A stretch of 64,000 nt of DNA from Marivivens niveibacter (GCF_002150005.2 NZ_MSPP01000005.1:1-64000), one strand, 5' to 3'; positions 53,356-62,777 are shown, counted from the first letter of the stretch. Made by a program: numbers and translations. The notes: generated by a model from the letters alone, not told the origin.

Positions 53356-55620
53356 TTAATTTTCGATCACGTCGATGCGGACATTTGTAAAATCAATCCC
53401 GTTGTCCGCAGTATTGGGATCCTTGGACGAACCAAAGGTTTTGGAATTCACATGGAACGCCAGCATTCCGATATTTTCCAAACCGGTATCAGGGTCAGCG
53501 ACCGCAAAGGTCGATACCAAAACGCCATCTTGGTACAGTTCACCAGCGACCGTCAGGCCATCATCATCGCGCGTCACCGAAATGACCCCTGTGTAGGCGG
53601 TATTGGGACGGAACTCGTATGGATCACCACCGCGTCCAATTTTACTATAGCCTTTGGTCGTACCCAAAAGCCGACCTTGGGTATCCACGTTGTGTCGCAG
53701 CACAGAAATTGCTGATTGCGTCGCATCGGTCATGCCAACATCGAACGCGATCATGTAGCCAGGCAAACCATCGTATAATGGTTGGGGTCGGCTGGACGAC
53801 GCCGACAAATCCGCGCGCAGTTGCTCGCGCCCCAAGGTATCAAACAATCCAATACGAAACGCAGAGTCGCGGTCGGTGCCTATTGTTTCTGGTGTCACAA
53901 AATCAAAACGGGATTGAAGTGTTTGCCCAACGGCCAGTCTTTGAGGTTCAAACACCGTTCGAATGCCGCGCCCCGACGTACCAGACACCAAACCCAGACT
54001 GTCTTGCCCAACTTCGATTGCAGCGCTGGTCGTCGTTGTCCACCAATTCACATCAGTTGCATCGGCACCATCGTCGCGGCCGCCATCCGTAAAGCTATCG
54101 TCAAAAATGACCCCAGCCGTCGCCATCGGCACGTCAACTGGTGCGCTATTGATCGGTTCAGCCCCACCTTCATGTGCAGGTGGTTCGTCGTGTTCGTAGT
54201 CCAGCGCAAAGAACGTCACCCGATCAAAATCACGTGCCGGATCGGGGCTCGAGTTGTTTTGCGAATAGGCACCGGCCTTAAAGAACATGAACTCATCAGC
54301 GACGCTAAACCCACTGTTGCGCATATCGAACGGCTCGGATTCAACAACCGACCCGTCATCGCGGATGATTTTCACGTATAGCATCGGAATAATGGCATCG
54401 CCTTCGGCTAAGCCGTCAACTTTGATTTCATAAGAGAACACTTCATCCAGCGCGATTCCGTCATCTGGATTTGGGGCCCAATTTGCACGCGACCCGATGA
54501 TTTCCACCCACTGTTCTGGCCCAGTTGCAGGTTCATGCGCAAAGTAAATCGAACCAAATTTATTCTGAGGCAGCTTGCGATAGTACAACCGAATGGGTTC
54601 ATCGTCTTTTGCGTGGATCTGGCCGATAATCACCCGTCCAATTTGGCTATCGATGCCCTGACGGGTAACTTGATTAACGGACAAAGTCGCTCTCATCACG
54701 CCATCAACACCGCCCGCTGCAGCCTGCGCTTCGATCGGAGCAGAAGAGAAAACCCAGTTGTTTTGATTTGGATAGCCCCCATCGACACGGGTTGCGATCG
54801 TTTCGTCGCCAGCGCGCAGCATACCGCGCAGTTCCGTTCGGGAATAGTTTGTGTTCGCCGATGTTTTCGCGCCGTTTGTCGTTGAAATAAAAACCATTCC
54901 GCCCGTCGCAGGGTCCGTAAAGAAATAGCGCGGATCCGTCCAACCAGCGGCCAGTTCGTTTTCATAGACACTGTCCGATTTTCCATCGGCGTTATCATCT
55001 GCGGGTGTGGTGACATACCAACCTGTCAGATCAAAATTCATTGCAGGCGCAACAGTAGGGTCTAGGCCGAACATACCGCCTGCACTGCGGCGCGGTGTCA
55101 GAACTGGTGTAATGGGTGCTTCAACGGATTCTCCACAGCCAACCACATTGATTTCAACAATCGAATTCCACGCGTTGGATTCATTTCCGTCGCCCAATAT
55201 GCGCACATATTGCGCGACCATCGGGGACAGATCGTAACGTTCAAATTCCAAGGTCTGACCGCTTGTTTCCCCAAAAGGGCGTACAGCAGTATAGCTTTGT
55301 CCATCTTCGGACATTTCGATAGAAAACGTGCTTTTGCGGCTGTCCCCTTTGTACCAAGCCACGTCCAATGCGGATACAGTCTGCTGCGCGCCTAGGTCCA
55401 ATACGATCGATCTTGGCGCCCCCTGTGATTCACTTGACCAGCGGGAATCCGGATCGAAATCACCATCTATAGTGTTCTCTGGACCATGGGTTTCTTCGTA
55501 GAAACCTTCGTCAGTCGCGGACACGATCGTCAGATTTCTAACGTTGTCGCAGCTTTGCGCAAATGACGGGGACGCGATGGTACAACCCAGCACAGCCCCC
55601 AAAAGTGGATACAACTTCAA
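53356..55620 (-). CDS. secreted PL7 alginate lyase with F5/8-type carbohydrate-binding module
   Basis: 754 residues with a signal peptide (to about AQS). Residues 24-163 form an F5/8 type C / CBM32-like module closed by Cys24 and Cys162. The PL7 domain (about 190-475) has the three signatures RTELR (261-265), QIH (334-336) and FFKAGAYSQ (446-454). A third beta-sandwich domain (about 500-754) resembles LamG/concanavalin folds. The enzyme should cut alginate outside the cell. The start is TTG at 55620, supported by AGGGAGG 8 bases upstream. A GntR operator lies 46 bases before it. Confidence 0.92.
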   Translation of the reverse strand: MKLYPLLGAVLGCTIASPSFAQSCDNVRNLTIVSATDEGFYEETHGPENTIDGDFDPDSRWSSESQGAPRSIVLDLGAQQTVSALDVAWYKGDSRKSTFSIEMSEDGQSYTAVRPFGETSGQTLEFERYDLSPMVAQYVRILGDGNESNAWNSIVEINVVGCGESVEAPITPVLTPRRSAGGMFGLDPTVAPAMNFDLTGWYVTTPADDNADGKSDSVYENELAAGWTDPRYFFTDPATGGMVFISTTNGAKTSANTNYSRTELRGMLRAGDETIATRVDGGYPNQNNWVFSSAPIEAQAAAGGVDGVMRATLSVNQVTRQGIDSQIGRVIIGQIHAKDDEPIRLYYRKLPQNKFGSIYFAHEPATGPEQWVEIIGSRANWAPNPDDGIALDEVFSYEIKVDGLAEGDAIIPMLYVKIIRDDGSVVESEPFDMRNSGFSVADEFMFFKAGAYSQNNSSPDPARDFDRVTFFALDYEHDEPPAHEGGAEPINSAPVDVPMATAGVIFDDSFTDGGRDDGADATDVNWWTTTTSAAIEVGQDSLGLVSGTSGRGIRTVFEPQRLAVGQTLQSRFDFVTPETIGTDRDSAFRIGLFDTLGREQLRADLSASSSRPQPLYDGLPGYMIAFDVGMTDATQSAISVLRHNVDTQGRLLGTTKGYSKIGRGGDPYEFRPNTAYTGVISVTRDDDGLTVAGELYQDGVLVSTFAVADPDTGLENIGMLAFHVNSKTFGSSKDPNTADNGIDFTNVRIDVIEN

Positions 55621-55665
55621 CTCAACATCCTCCCTGATGTTCCTCTCCAGAGCTGATAATTGTCG

Positions 55666-55679
55666 ACTAGTATCCCAGT
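55666..55679. promoter_or_regulatory. GntR operator upstream of the PL7 lyase gene
   Basis: ACTAGTATCCCAGT differs by one base from the operator at 29544-29557. On the minus strand it follows TTGCCA, a plausible -35 box, and reads in the same direction relative to transcription as the TRAP copy. Confidence 0.68.
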
Positions 55680-55692
55680 TGGCAAGAAAATA

Positions 55693-55724
55693 GTGAACAC
55701 CACACCAAGACGGCGGGTGTTCAC
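55693..55724 (-). terminator. terminator of the MDR gene
   Basis: GTGAACACC and GGTGTTCAC form a perfect 9-base stem with a 14-base loop, followed on the minus strand by TATTTTCTT. It separates the MDR gene from the PL7 promoter. Confidence 0.65.
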
Positions 55725-55773
55725 GTTCTAAAAGCTCAATGAAATCAGGGTAGGGCGGTTCCCTGAACTATGC

Positions 55774-56886
55774 TCAATCCCATGGCGTAACGAGGTATTT
55801 TTCACCGGTGCGCATGGTTTTGTAATCCATCACCGCATCCTTACTGAGCATTTCCTCAAGGTTAACACGTTCTTTGTAATGGCTCGCAAAAGTGGTTGTT
55901 AGGCCATCGCGTACGCGTTGACGCATCCGCATGACCGTTTCCTGACCCACTGACTGAAGGAATGGGAACAACAGCCAGCCGGACAGGGTCCAACCGAACC
56001 CATAGCTGGGCGTCAAAATCGTCGCGCCAGTATCAAGTCGTCCATAAATGAACATGCGTTTTTGCTGGTTCGATCCATAGCGCGAAAACTCGGTCATTTG
56101 TTCGATTGCGACGCGCTCCATAGCTTTGAAAGCTGTATCAACGGATTGCCCGCCGCCAATGGGATCAAACCCATAAAAGGCGCCAGTTTCGCGGATCGCT
56201 TCGGTCAATTGCCCCATGAAATTATCACCAGCAGAGTTGACCACATGTGTCGCGCCCAGCCCCTTGAGCAGATCAACGTGTTCATCATTGCGGACGATAT
56301 TCACCAGCCCGATATCATCCTCTTTGCAAATGCGGGTCAGCATTTGACCTAGGTTCGAGGCGCCAACCGTATGCAATATCGCGCTTTGACCGTCGGCCTT
56401 TGCATTCTCGACAAAGCCTAGGGCCGTCATCGGATTCACAAAGGCGCTGGCACCTTGCTCAGCAGTATAGTCACCCAGCGGCAAACACATCTGTGCATCA
56501 ACCAGACAGTATTGGCTATACGCATTGCCTGGCACACAAGACACTCGCGTTCCAACTAACGCCTGCGCAGCATCACTTTCACCCGCCGCAATAACAGTGC
56601 CCGCACCTTCGTTACCCGCGGGCAATTTTAGACCATGACGCGATTTCATTGCCGCATTCACGGGCGCAGGCATTTGCGCAACGAACTTGCCCGGTGTGTA
56701 AACCGCAGATTCCATATCCGCGCCACCAACAAGGATCGCAAGGTCAGACGGATTAATCGGCGCTGCCTCCATCCGAACCAGCACCTGATTACCGACAGGA
56801 TCCGCAAACTGCACATCCTCCAATTCAACAGTCAAAGTGCCGTTCGCTTCCAAAGTGGTAAAAAGTTGTTTTCCAGTAGTGGCCAT
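55774..56886 (-). CDS. MDR-family zinc-binding-type dehydrogenase
   Basis: 370 residues of the medium-chain dehydrogenase superfamily. The GroES-like domain (about 20-150) lacks the catalytic zinc cysteines; the Rossmann part is atypical, with AILHTVGASNLGQML. A trans-2-enoyl reductase or quinone-reductase activity is possible. AGGA precedes the ATG by 8 bases. The gene is transcribed alone: a terminator follows, and 242 bases separate it from the TetR gene upstream. Confidence 0.8.
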   Translation of the reverse strand: MATTGKQLFTTLEANGTLTVELEDVQFADPVGNQVLVRMEAAPINPSDLAILVGGADMESAVYTPGKFVAQMPAPVNAAMKSRHGLKLPAGNEGAGTVIAAGESDAAQALVGTRVSCVPGNAYSQYCLVDAQMCLPLGDYTAEQGASAFVNPMTALGFVENAKADGQSAILHTVGASNLGQMLTRICKEDDIGLVNIVRNDEHVDLLKGLGATHVVNSAGDNFMGQLTEAIRETGAFYGFDPIGGGQSVDTAFKAMERVAIEQMTEFSRYGSNQQKRMFIYGRLDTGATILTPSYGFGWTLSGWLLFPFLQSVGQETVMRMRQRVRDGLTTTFASHYKERVNLEEMLSKDAVMDYKTMRTGEKYLVTPWD

Positions 56887-57128
56887 TGTTTAGTCCTATG
56901 ACGAAATTTATTTCGCTGGAAACTAAACCTGTCAGTTTAGAAGTCACGATGTCAAACTGACCAACGACGCTACGGCAACATCACATCTGTGTCACCGCAC
57001 CCTTAGCCATTCAGATTTATTTTATAATGTAGATTATGTAAAATTTTGGTCAAAATATTGCCGCCACGCTTGATGTAAAATTGGTTTATTTTAGGGGCGT
57101 TTATTAACGACACCGCGAAAAGCCTAGT

Positions 57129-57746
57129 TTAAATATTCAGACCTTCATGGAGCGCGACTATTGCCTGTTCAATAACGTTCTCGCCGACCTTCTCTGGTTG
57201 GAGCAAACTGTTTAATTCGAGCATCGTCAAACCATGAATTTGTGCCCAACAAGCTGTGGCTTGACCCTTTAAAGGTCGCTCTCGTACTTGACCCTCTTGT
57301 TGGCCCTGTTCGATTAATTTGACTGCAAAGTCGAATGTTTTCAGCGCCCGAGGATCAAGGTGGGCCGAAATTGTGCCGAATTCCCCGCCAAACATGAGAC
57401 GGTAAAGTGACGGATTTTGCCGCGCAAAGTCGATATAAGCCGCCGCCGCTGCAAAGAACTTTGATCTAAAACCTTCGGGCGCAACTTGCACACTATTGTC
57501 GAGCGCCGCCGTCAATTGATCAAACCCAACAAGTGCCATTTCTGTAAGGAGCGCAGCCTTATCCTCAAAATGTTTATAAGGGGCCGAATGGCTCACGCCG
57601 GCGCGCCGCGCGACCGCACGGAGGGTAAAATTCACCCCGGCTGGCTCTGCCAACATGGTCATTGCGGTATCCAGGATCACCCGCCGAAGATCACCGTGAT
57701 GATATCGTTTCTTTTCCTGTGCGGTCATGTCTATCCCAATCGCCAT
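57129..57746 (-). CDS. TetR/AcrR-family regulator with WHG-type C-terminus
   Basis: 205 residues: the TetR DNA-binding region lies near residues 12-60 (KKRYHHGDLRRVILDTAMTML and RRAGVSHSAPYKHFEDKAALL) and a TetR_C-type helical domain follows. The KRYHHGDLR start is typical of a large TetR subgroup. The first ATG (57746) and one six codons later (57728) are both possible. It is divergent from the aldehyde dehydrogenase operon, with two similar palindromes between them. Confidence 0.85.
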   Translation of the reverse strand: MAIGIDMTAQEKKRYHHGDLRRVILDTAMTMLAEPAGVNFTLRAVARRAGVSHSAPYKHFEDKAALLTEMALVGFDQLTAALDNSVQVAPEGFRSKFFAAAAAYIDFARQNPSLYRLMFGGEFGTISAHLDPRALKTFDFAVKLIEQGQQEGQVRERPLKGQATACWAQIHGLTMLELNSLLQPEKVGENVIEQAIVALHEGLNI

Positions 57747-57755
57747 CAGCGTTCA

Positions 57756-57772
57756 TGTTGACATCGTCTACA
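57756..57772. promoter_or_regulatory. TetR operator copy 1
   Basis: TGTTGAC-N3-GTCTACA is an inverted repeat with one mismatch, 10 bases upstream of the TetR ATG. It repeats 37 bases away. Confidence 0.65.
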
Positions 57773-57792
57773 TGAAGCCCTAGCTACGCACA

Positions 57793-57809
57793 AGTTGACA
57801 CTGTCTACA
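57793..57809. promoter_or_regulatory. TetR operator copy 2
   Basis: AGTTGAC-N3-GTCTACA repeats copy 1 in the same orientation, ending 14 bases before the ATG of the aldehyde dehydrogenase gene and just before its ribosome-binding site. Confidence 0.65.
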
Positions 57810-57823
57810 TGGAGGGAGCGGAA

Positions 57824-59263
57824 ATGAAGGACACATGCGAAGTCGGCAACGACATCAACCCAGAGGCTGATGTTGCCAAAATGCTCGACCTGCAGCGAAC
57901 GGCGTATTTACGCGATGGTGTGCCAAACTTAGCATCTCGGCGTGCTGACCTTGCACGTCTGCGTGCCCTTCTTGTTGAAAACCGACGTTCAATCGAAAAG
58001 GCTGTCGCCGAAGATTTTGGTCACCGTTCGCACCATGAAACCGCGCTCATGGAGCTCGTGCCGACCATCAATGGCATCGATTACCTGTCTAAGAACCTGC
58101 ACCGATTTATGTCACCGGAACGGCGGCAGGTATCGGCCCTATTGCGAATGGCGCACGCCAACGTCGTTTATCAGCCACTTGGCGTTGTAGGTGTCATCTC
58201 GCCATGGAATTATCCGGTTAATCTTGCGTTGATGCCTCTTGCCACCGCATTGGCTGCTGGCAACAGAGTGATGTTGAAACCATCAGAACTCACACCAAAA
58301 ACAAGTGCATTAATAGAACAGCTCCTTGCTCGCGCATTCGAACCCGAACAGGTCGCCGTCGTGAACGGTGATGCGGAAGTGGCAAAAGCGTTTAGCGCGC
58401 TGCCGTTTGATCATCTGATGTTCACCGGCAGCACCAAGGTCGGCCGCACGGTGATGCGTGCCGCGAGTGCCAATCTGACTCCCGTAACGCTCGAGCTTGG
58501 GGGCAAATCACCAGCAGTCATCAGCCGCGGTGCAGTCGACGCAATAACCGCGCGGCGCATCGCCTACGGCAAGTTAGCTAATGCAGGCCAAACCTGTGTC
58601 GCGCCAGATTATGTGCTGGTTCATCAAGACGATGTTGAGGATTTTGCAACTGCGTTTGAGACCGCCACATCACGGATTTATCCCGCTGGACCAAACAGCG
58701 ACGACTACAGCACCATCATAAGCGATGCGCACTTCAACCGCCTCAATGGTTTGGTCGAGGATGCAAAGACAAAGGGGGCCCGTGTCGTAACCGTTGGTCA
58801 TGCCCCCGCAGACGCGGCTCAGCGTAAACGAACCATCGCGCCTACACTGATCTTGAACCCGAGCGTTGATATGGACGTGATGCAAGAGGAAATCTTTGGC
58901 CCGATCCTGCCTGTCATAACGTACCAAACTATAGATGAGGCCATTGCCTTCATCAACGCTCGGCCAAGGCCTCTTGCGCTGTATTGGTTTGGCCCTGCAG
59001 GCAAGGCCCGAGATCGCGTCCTAGCCGAAACAACATCAGGAAATGTCGGTATAAACAGCACGATCCTCCATGTTGCACAGGATGATTTACCCTTTGGCGG
59101 TGTCGGGGAAAGCGGGATCGGCGCATACCACGGAATCGAAGGCTTTCGCAGGTTTAGCCATGCCAAAGGCATATATTCTCAAGGCCGATGGAACCTTGCC
59201 GATATGGCCATGGCGCCCTTTGGCAAGATCGCAAACCAGCTACTCAAATTCATGCTTCGATAA
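57824..59263 (+). CDS. coniferyl-type aldehyde dehydrogenase
   Basis: 479 residues of the ALDH superfamily, with catalytic Cys258 (NAGQTCVAPDYVL), base Glu224 (TLELGGKSPAV) and the membrane-proximal type C-terminus ARYHGIEGF-like (AYHGIEGFRRFSHAKG). This subgroup includes coniferyl aldehyde and fatty aldehyde dehydrogenases. The ATG at 57824 has GGAGGG upstream; an ATG five codons earlier overlaps the operator. It leads an operon with an SDR and an alpha/beta hydrolase, probably for a hydrophobic aldehyde. Confidence 0.87.
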   Translation: MKDTCEVGNDINPEADVAKMLDLQRTAYLRDGVPNLASRRADLARLRALLVENRRSIEKAVAEDFGHRSHHETALMELVPTINGIDYLSKNLHRFMSPERRQVSALLRMAHANVVYQPLGVVGVISPWNYPVNLALMPLATALAAGNRVMLKPSELTPKTSALIEQLLARAFEPEQVAVVNGDAEVAKAFSALPFDHLMFTGSTKVGRTVMRAASANLTPVTLELGGKSPAVISRGAVDAITARRIAYGKLANAGQTCVAPDYVLVHQDDVEDFATAFETATSRIYPAGPNSDDYSTIISDAHFNRLNGLVEDAKTKGARVVTVGHAPADAAQRKRTIAPTLILNPSVDMDVMQEEIFGPILPVITYQTIDEAIAFINARPRPLALYWFGPAGKARDRVLAETTSGNVGINSTILHVAQDDLPFGGVGESGIGAYHGIEGFRRFSHAKGIYSQGRWNLADMAMAPFGKIANQLLKFMLR

Positions 59264-59287
59264 CGCGACATTCAGGGAGGAGACACC

Positions 59288-60127
59288 ATGACGCAGATTA
59301 AAGACTGCACAGCGTTGATTACGGGCGGGGCTTCTGGCATCGGCCTATTGATGGGGCAGATGCTATTGGAACGTGGCGCAAAACGTCTGATCGTTTGGGA
59401 TGCCAATCCAGAAAATATTGAAACCGCTAGAACATCACTCGCCCCATTTGGGCGAGTCGACTTTGACCGTATCGATGTTGCCGACACAGAGGCTGTCATT
59501 TCCGCTCTATCGCGGCTAAAAGCGGACGGGGTCGCGATAGACCTGCTGATCAACAATGCGGGCATCGTGGTTGGCAAACCTTTCCTCGAACACACACACG
59601 CTGATATTGACCGAACGCTGACAATCAACACAGGGGCGCTGATGCACCTGACGCGCGCTCTGCTACCTGAAATGACTGCCCGTGGACGTGGGCATGTTGT
59701 TAATATCGCTTCAGCGGCGGCGCTGGTGTCAAATCCAAATATGAGTGTCTATGCCGCGAGTAAGTGGGCCGTAACCGGCTGGTCCGATTCCTTGCGCCAA
59801 GAATTAGAGCGGACAGAAACGGGCGTACGCGTGACAACGGTTCTGCCCTATTATATCCACACCGGAATGTTCGACGGTGTTCGCTCTCGTATCATCCCAA
59901 TCCTACAACCAAAGAACGTCGCGAGTCGTATTCTACGCGCAGTGGAAAAGGATGCAGTGTTCCTCCACATGCCCACGATCGTGCGTTTTTTGCCTCTCTT
60001 GCGTGGTCTTCTACCCACGCGAGCATTGGACTTTGTCCTAAACCGCATCTTTGGCGTTGCGAGCAGCATGGATAATTTTCAGGGTCGCATACAAACTTCG
60101 CAAGACACCAAAGGCAGTCACCGGTGA
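59288..60127 (+). CDS. SDR-family oxidoreductase
   Basis: 279 residues of a classical short-chain dehydrogenase: TGGASGIG near residue 13, NNAG, catalytic Ser in NIASAAA and Tyr/Lys in YAASKWAV. The long C-terminus with a hydrophobic segment (IVRFLPLLRGLLP) is like that of retinol-dehydrogenase-type or lipid SDRs. GGGAGGAG precedes the ATG. It may form the aldehyde used by the upstream dehydrogenase. Its stop overlaps the next gene start (GTGA). Confidence 0.85.
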   Translation: MTQIKDCTALITGGASGIGLLMGQMLLERGAKRLIVWDANPENIETARTSLAPFGRVDFDRIDVADTEAVISALSRLKADGVAIDLLINNAGIVVGKPFLEHTHADIDRTLTINTGALMHLTRALLPEMTARGRGHVVNIASAAALVSNPNMSVYAASKWAVTGWSDSLRQELERTETGVRVTTVLPYYIHTGMFDGVRSRIIPILQPKNVASRILRAVEKDAVFLHMPTIVRFLPLLRGLLPTRALDFVLNRIFGVASSMDNFQGRIQTSQDTKGSHR

Positions 60128-61080
60128 AGACCCTCAAGTTTCTAGGTTTGGGCGTTGTTTTCCTTTTGATATTAAGCGCCGCAACAACCCAAGCGGCCCG
60201 TATCTGGATCGAAGCGCGTGTTCCCCAAGACGGAACGCGCATCGACGTTGGAGGCACCCGCCTGCATGTCCTCGACCGTGGAGAGGGCCCCATTATTGTC
60301 CTCATCCACGGATTGATGGGACAAATGCGAAACTTTGCACCCGAACTGATTGATGCGTTGTCGAAGGATCACCGCGTCATACTCGTCGACAGACCAGGTT
60401 CGGGCTATTCCGACCCACTGCCCGCAGGCGCAAACGGTATCGCCTCACAAGCCGACTTGATCGCGTCTCTTATCGAACAAATGGAACTCGAAAAACCTAC
60501 AGTCGTCGGGCATTCCCTCGGGGGTGCGGTGGCAATTTCCCTCGCGCTTGACCACCCGAATTCCGTTGGATCACTCGCGTTGATAGCGCCTGCTACTCGC
60601 CCCCGATCCGAGGCGAATTCGACATTCGGCCCGCTTGCAATCGAACCTGCCCCACTTCGGCGCGCGATTTCGCTCACCTTTGGCACGCCTTTCGGGCTAG
60701 CGATTTTCGAACGTTCTGCAGCAGCGCTGTTTGCTCCTGAACCATTGCCGGCGGACTTTGCAACGGCCGGAGGCGGCCTCCTCTCGCTCCGCCCTGAAAA
60801 CTACATCGCGGGGAGCAACGATATAAAAAGCCTTCGCGATGCGCTTGCCGATTTGCCGACACGATATGGGCAGCTTGAGATGCCAGTGGGTGTCTTATTC
60901 GGGTCAGATGACCAAGTGGTCGATAAGAACTGGAACGGTATTTGGCTCAAGAGCCAGTTGGCAAATGCGACTTATGCCGAAATCGAAGGCGGTCACATGA
61001 TCCCCTTCTCTTCGCCGCAACTAGTGGCAGATTGGATCGCAGCCGTTGCCAACCGGGCCCATAGCAAAACAGCGAACTAA
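60124..61080 (+). CDS. alpha/beta hydrolase with N-terminal membrane anchor
   Basis: 318 residues starting at GTG, overlapping the SDR stop. An N-terminal hydrophobic helix (about 5-24) is a signal anchor or signal peptide. The hydrolase fold has the oxyanion HG in VLIHGLMGQ, the nucleophile Ser in GHSLGG, an Asp in FGSDDQV and His in GGHMIPF. It could be an esterase or lipase feeding alcohols to the SDR and ALDH. The substrate is unknown. Confidence 0.82.
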   Translation: MKTLKFLGLGVVFLLILSAATTQAARIWIEARVPQDGTRIDVGGTRLHVLDRGEGPIIVLIHGLMGQMRNFAPELIDALSKDHRVILVDRPGSGYSDPLPAGANGIASQADLIASLIEQMELEKPTVVGHSLGGAVAISLALDHPNSVGSLALIAPATRPRSEANSTFGPLAIEPAPLRRAISLTFGTPFGLAIFERSAAALFAPEPLPADFATAGGGLLSLRPENYIAGSNDIKSLRDALADLPTRYGQLEMPVGVLFGSDDQVVDKNWNGIWLKSQLANATYAEIEGGHMIPFSSPQLVADWIAAVANRAHSKTAN

Positions 61081-61136
61081 CCCAGTCCGCTGCTGTCTCC
61101 TTTGTCAACTAAACGTCCTCGCAACGCGAGAAAGGG

Positions 61137-61856
61137 TTATGCCGACCGACCGCCCGGTCGTGCAGGCCGACCAAACGCTTTCCTTGCTGTCACAAGGCGC
61201 AAATCTTCTGGGTCCATGCCAATGCTCAGGATCGTTTCGCGGTTGTACCGCGAACGCGCAATTTCGGGGTCGTGCTGGGTGCCCATCAATCGATCAATCC
61301 ATCCCATGCCAAAGCTCACGTGATAGGTGGCTTCGTGATCTTGATAGTGGTGCATCAAGTGCGTCTGCGTGACACGTCGGCCAAACCAGCCCTTGCCAAT
61401 CTTTAGATGAGCAAGAGTGTGGCAGTATTCGTAAAAGGTATAAGCCGAAACCGACCCAACGAATAGAGCAACCGTAGACCACGCCGTCGCAGGCAGCAGC
61501 CCAACGAACGGCCAAAGCACCAAGGAATGAATGGCGACCGAAGCCAAACCAAAGCGCACGGGATACCAATGGTCATCACCTGTGAAGAACTCGGGGTCCG
61601 TCGGAAATTCGTGGTGGCCAATATGTGACCGATACAGCGCGTTGAAAGTCTTCTGATCTTCCGGAGGCTCACGATGCAGCAGGAAACGATGCATCATATA
61701 TTCGACAAAGAACTGCAAAATTACGCCATAGGCGAGCGCCAAGAGCATCCATGGTGTAAATGCGAACACCAGTACGATCAGGCCAGCTAACCATAGAGGT
61801 GCAAGCCTTTGCAGTGTTCCCATCGCAGCAAGTACACGTAGAGTTTCGATCATCAC
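61137..61856 (-). CDS. fatty-acid hydroxylase / sterol desaturase family protein
   Basis: 239 residues with four helices and the histidine clusters of the di-iron membrane hydroxylases: HRFLLH, HIGHHEF, HTLAH and THLMHHYQDHEATYH. Such enzymes hydroxylate or desaturate lipids, sterols or carotenoids in the membrane. GGAGGATAAGTG precedes the ATG. It converges on the ALDH/SDR/hydrolase operon, which would fit processing of a lipid-derived alcohol or aldehyde. Confidence 0.82.
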   Translation of the reverse strand: MMIETLRVLAAMGTLQRLAPLWLAGLIVLVFAFTPWMLLALAYGVILQFFVEYMMHRFLLHREPPEDQKTFNALYRSHIGHHEFPTDPEFFTGDDHWYPVRFGLASVAIHSLVLWPFVGLLPATAWSTVALFVGSVSAYTFYEYCHTLAHLKIGKGWFGRRVTQTHLMHHYQDHEATYHVSFGMGWIDRLMGTQHDPEIARSRYNRETILSIGMDPEDLRLVTARKAFGRPARPGGRSA

Positions 61857-62323
61857 TTATCCTCCCTACCACTACTCAATCCGCCGATGCCCAGTTCGGC
61901 AAGCGGAACGCCACGGCAAGGTGTTCGACACATGGCCTGGCACGGCGATTGGCAAATAGTTACCCAGTAGAGGTCAGCCAAGTCAGCGACCTCTTGAGGC
62001 GCCGAATCCGAGCGACCTTTTTCATCCGACCAGACTACGCGTTCGCGAACTTTCGTTTCGACGTATCGAAAGACTGTGCGCTTACACAGAACTGTTGCGC
62101 AAACAGCCCAACCAAGGCGCCCCGCTAGGTGCTCGGTGCGACCGCGTCATGCGTAACCTCATCGCTGAACACGCCTTTATCAATCTTGACCTTCTATTCT
62201 CAAAAATGAGGGTAAAAGGCGCATGCAAACCTCGGGGCTATTTACTTAGCAAATCATTTTGAATGCTCATACCAACATACATGCGCTACTTTTGACGTGT
62301 CTCTTCCAGCATGCAGTTTGTTT
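61857..62323. other. 467-base stretch without a convincing gene
   Basis: No frame on either strand shows recognisable protein content. A dyad CTTTCG/CGAAAG with an 11-base spacer lies at 62050-62072. The composition and the nearby IS3 element suggest remnants of older insertions, but nothing can be identified. Confidence 0.4.
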
Positions 62324-62557
62324 TTAGTCTGGAACTCCATGTATCGCGTACCTTACTGCTCCTGACTTATTACAAACATCAATCCTTTCGGCACCTAAGC
62401 TCTCAGCAAACTCTATGGCATCTGCCCTGTAAGCAAAGCACATAAAATCACTTTCAGCATTCAGATCTACATGGTCTCCGTTCAAGTCACGAGCTTGTAT
62501 AATCCAGAGAAACCTATCTGGATCATAGCAAATTCTAACTGCATTGGGTTTCGTCAT
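62324..62557 (-). CDS. small hypothetical protein, DUF2188-like pattern
   Basis: 77 residues from the ATG at 62557 (MTKPNAVRICYDPDRF); the frame is open 28 codons further up without a good signal. A beta-rich start and AYRADAIEFAESLG followed by IDVCNKSGAVRYAIHG loosely resemble DUF2188 proteins. No clear ribosome-binding site is visible and the base composition is more AT-rich than its neighbours, suggesting acquired DNA. Its reality is not certain. Confidence 0.4.
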   Translation of the reverse strand: MTKPNAVRICYDPDRFLWIIQARDLNGDHVDLNAESDFMCFAYRADAIEFAESLGAERIDVCNKSGAVRYAIHGVPD

Positions 62558-62657
62558 TTTTTCGATGGCACCATGTCTTTGATCTGAGACTGCTCTACAG
62601 GTAGCAGTTAGACCGCACCCATTCCAATTTCGTGCCAACATGTATTGGTGAAAACAA

Positions 62658-62777
62658 TTAACTCACTTTAAATAATCCAGCCGAGGGAATTGGTTTTGCG
62701 ACCGTTACAATCGGATCAACCAAGAGCGCCTGAACCACTAAATCGCGACTCTTTTGCAGAACAGCCTCTGCGGTCAT
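62658..62777 (-). pseudogene. C-terminal remnant of a GH4-like glycosidase
   Basis: On the minus strand a short frame reads EAVLQKSRDLVVQALLVDP, which resembles the C-terminal helix of family-4 glycosidases (alpha-galactosidase/alpha-glucosidase). It begins directly at the outer edge of the IS3 element and ends at a stop at 62658. The rest of the gene would lie beyond the element or be lost. The match is from memory of the family, not an alignment. Confidence 0.4.

Noticed and set aside
53782-54381. Plus-strand open frames over the PL7 gene
   Set aside because: They are antisense to a lyase with all three PL7 signatures.
61760-62128. Plus-strand open frame of 122 codons
   Set aside because: Its first part is antisense to the hydroxylase gene and the remainder has no recognisable content or ribosome-binding site.
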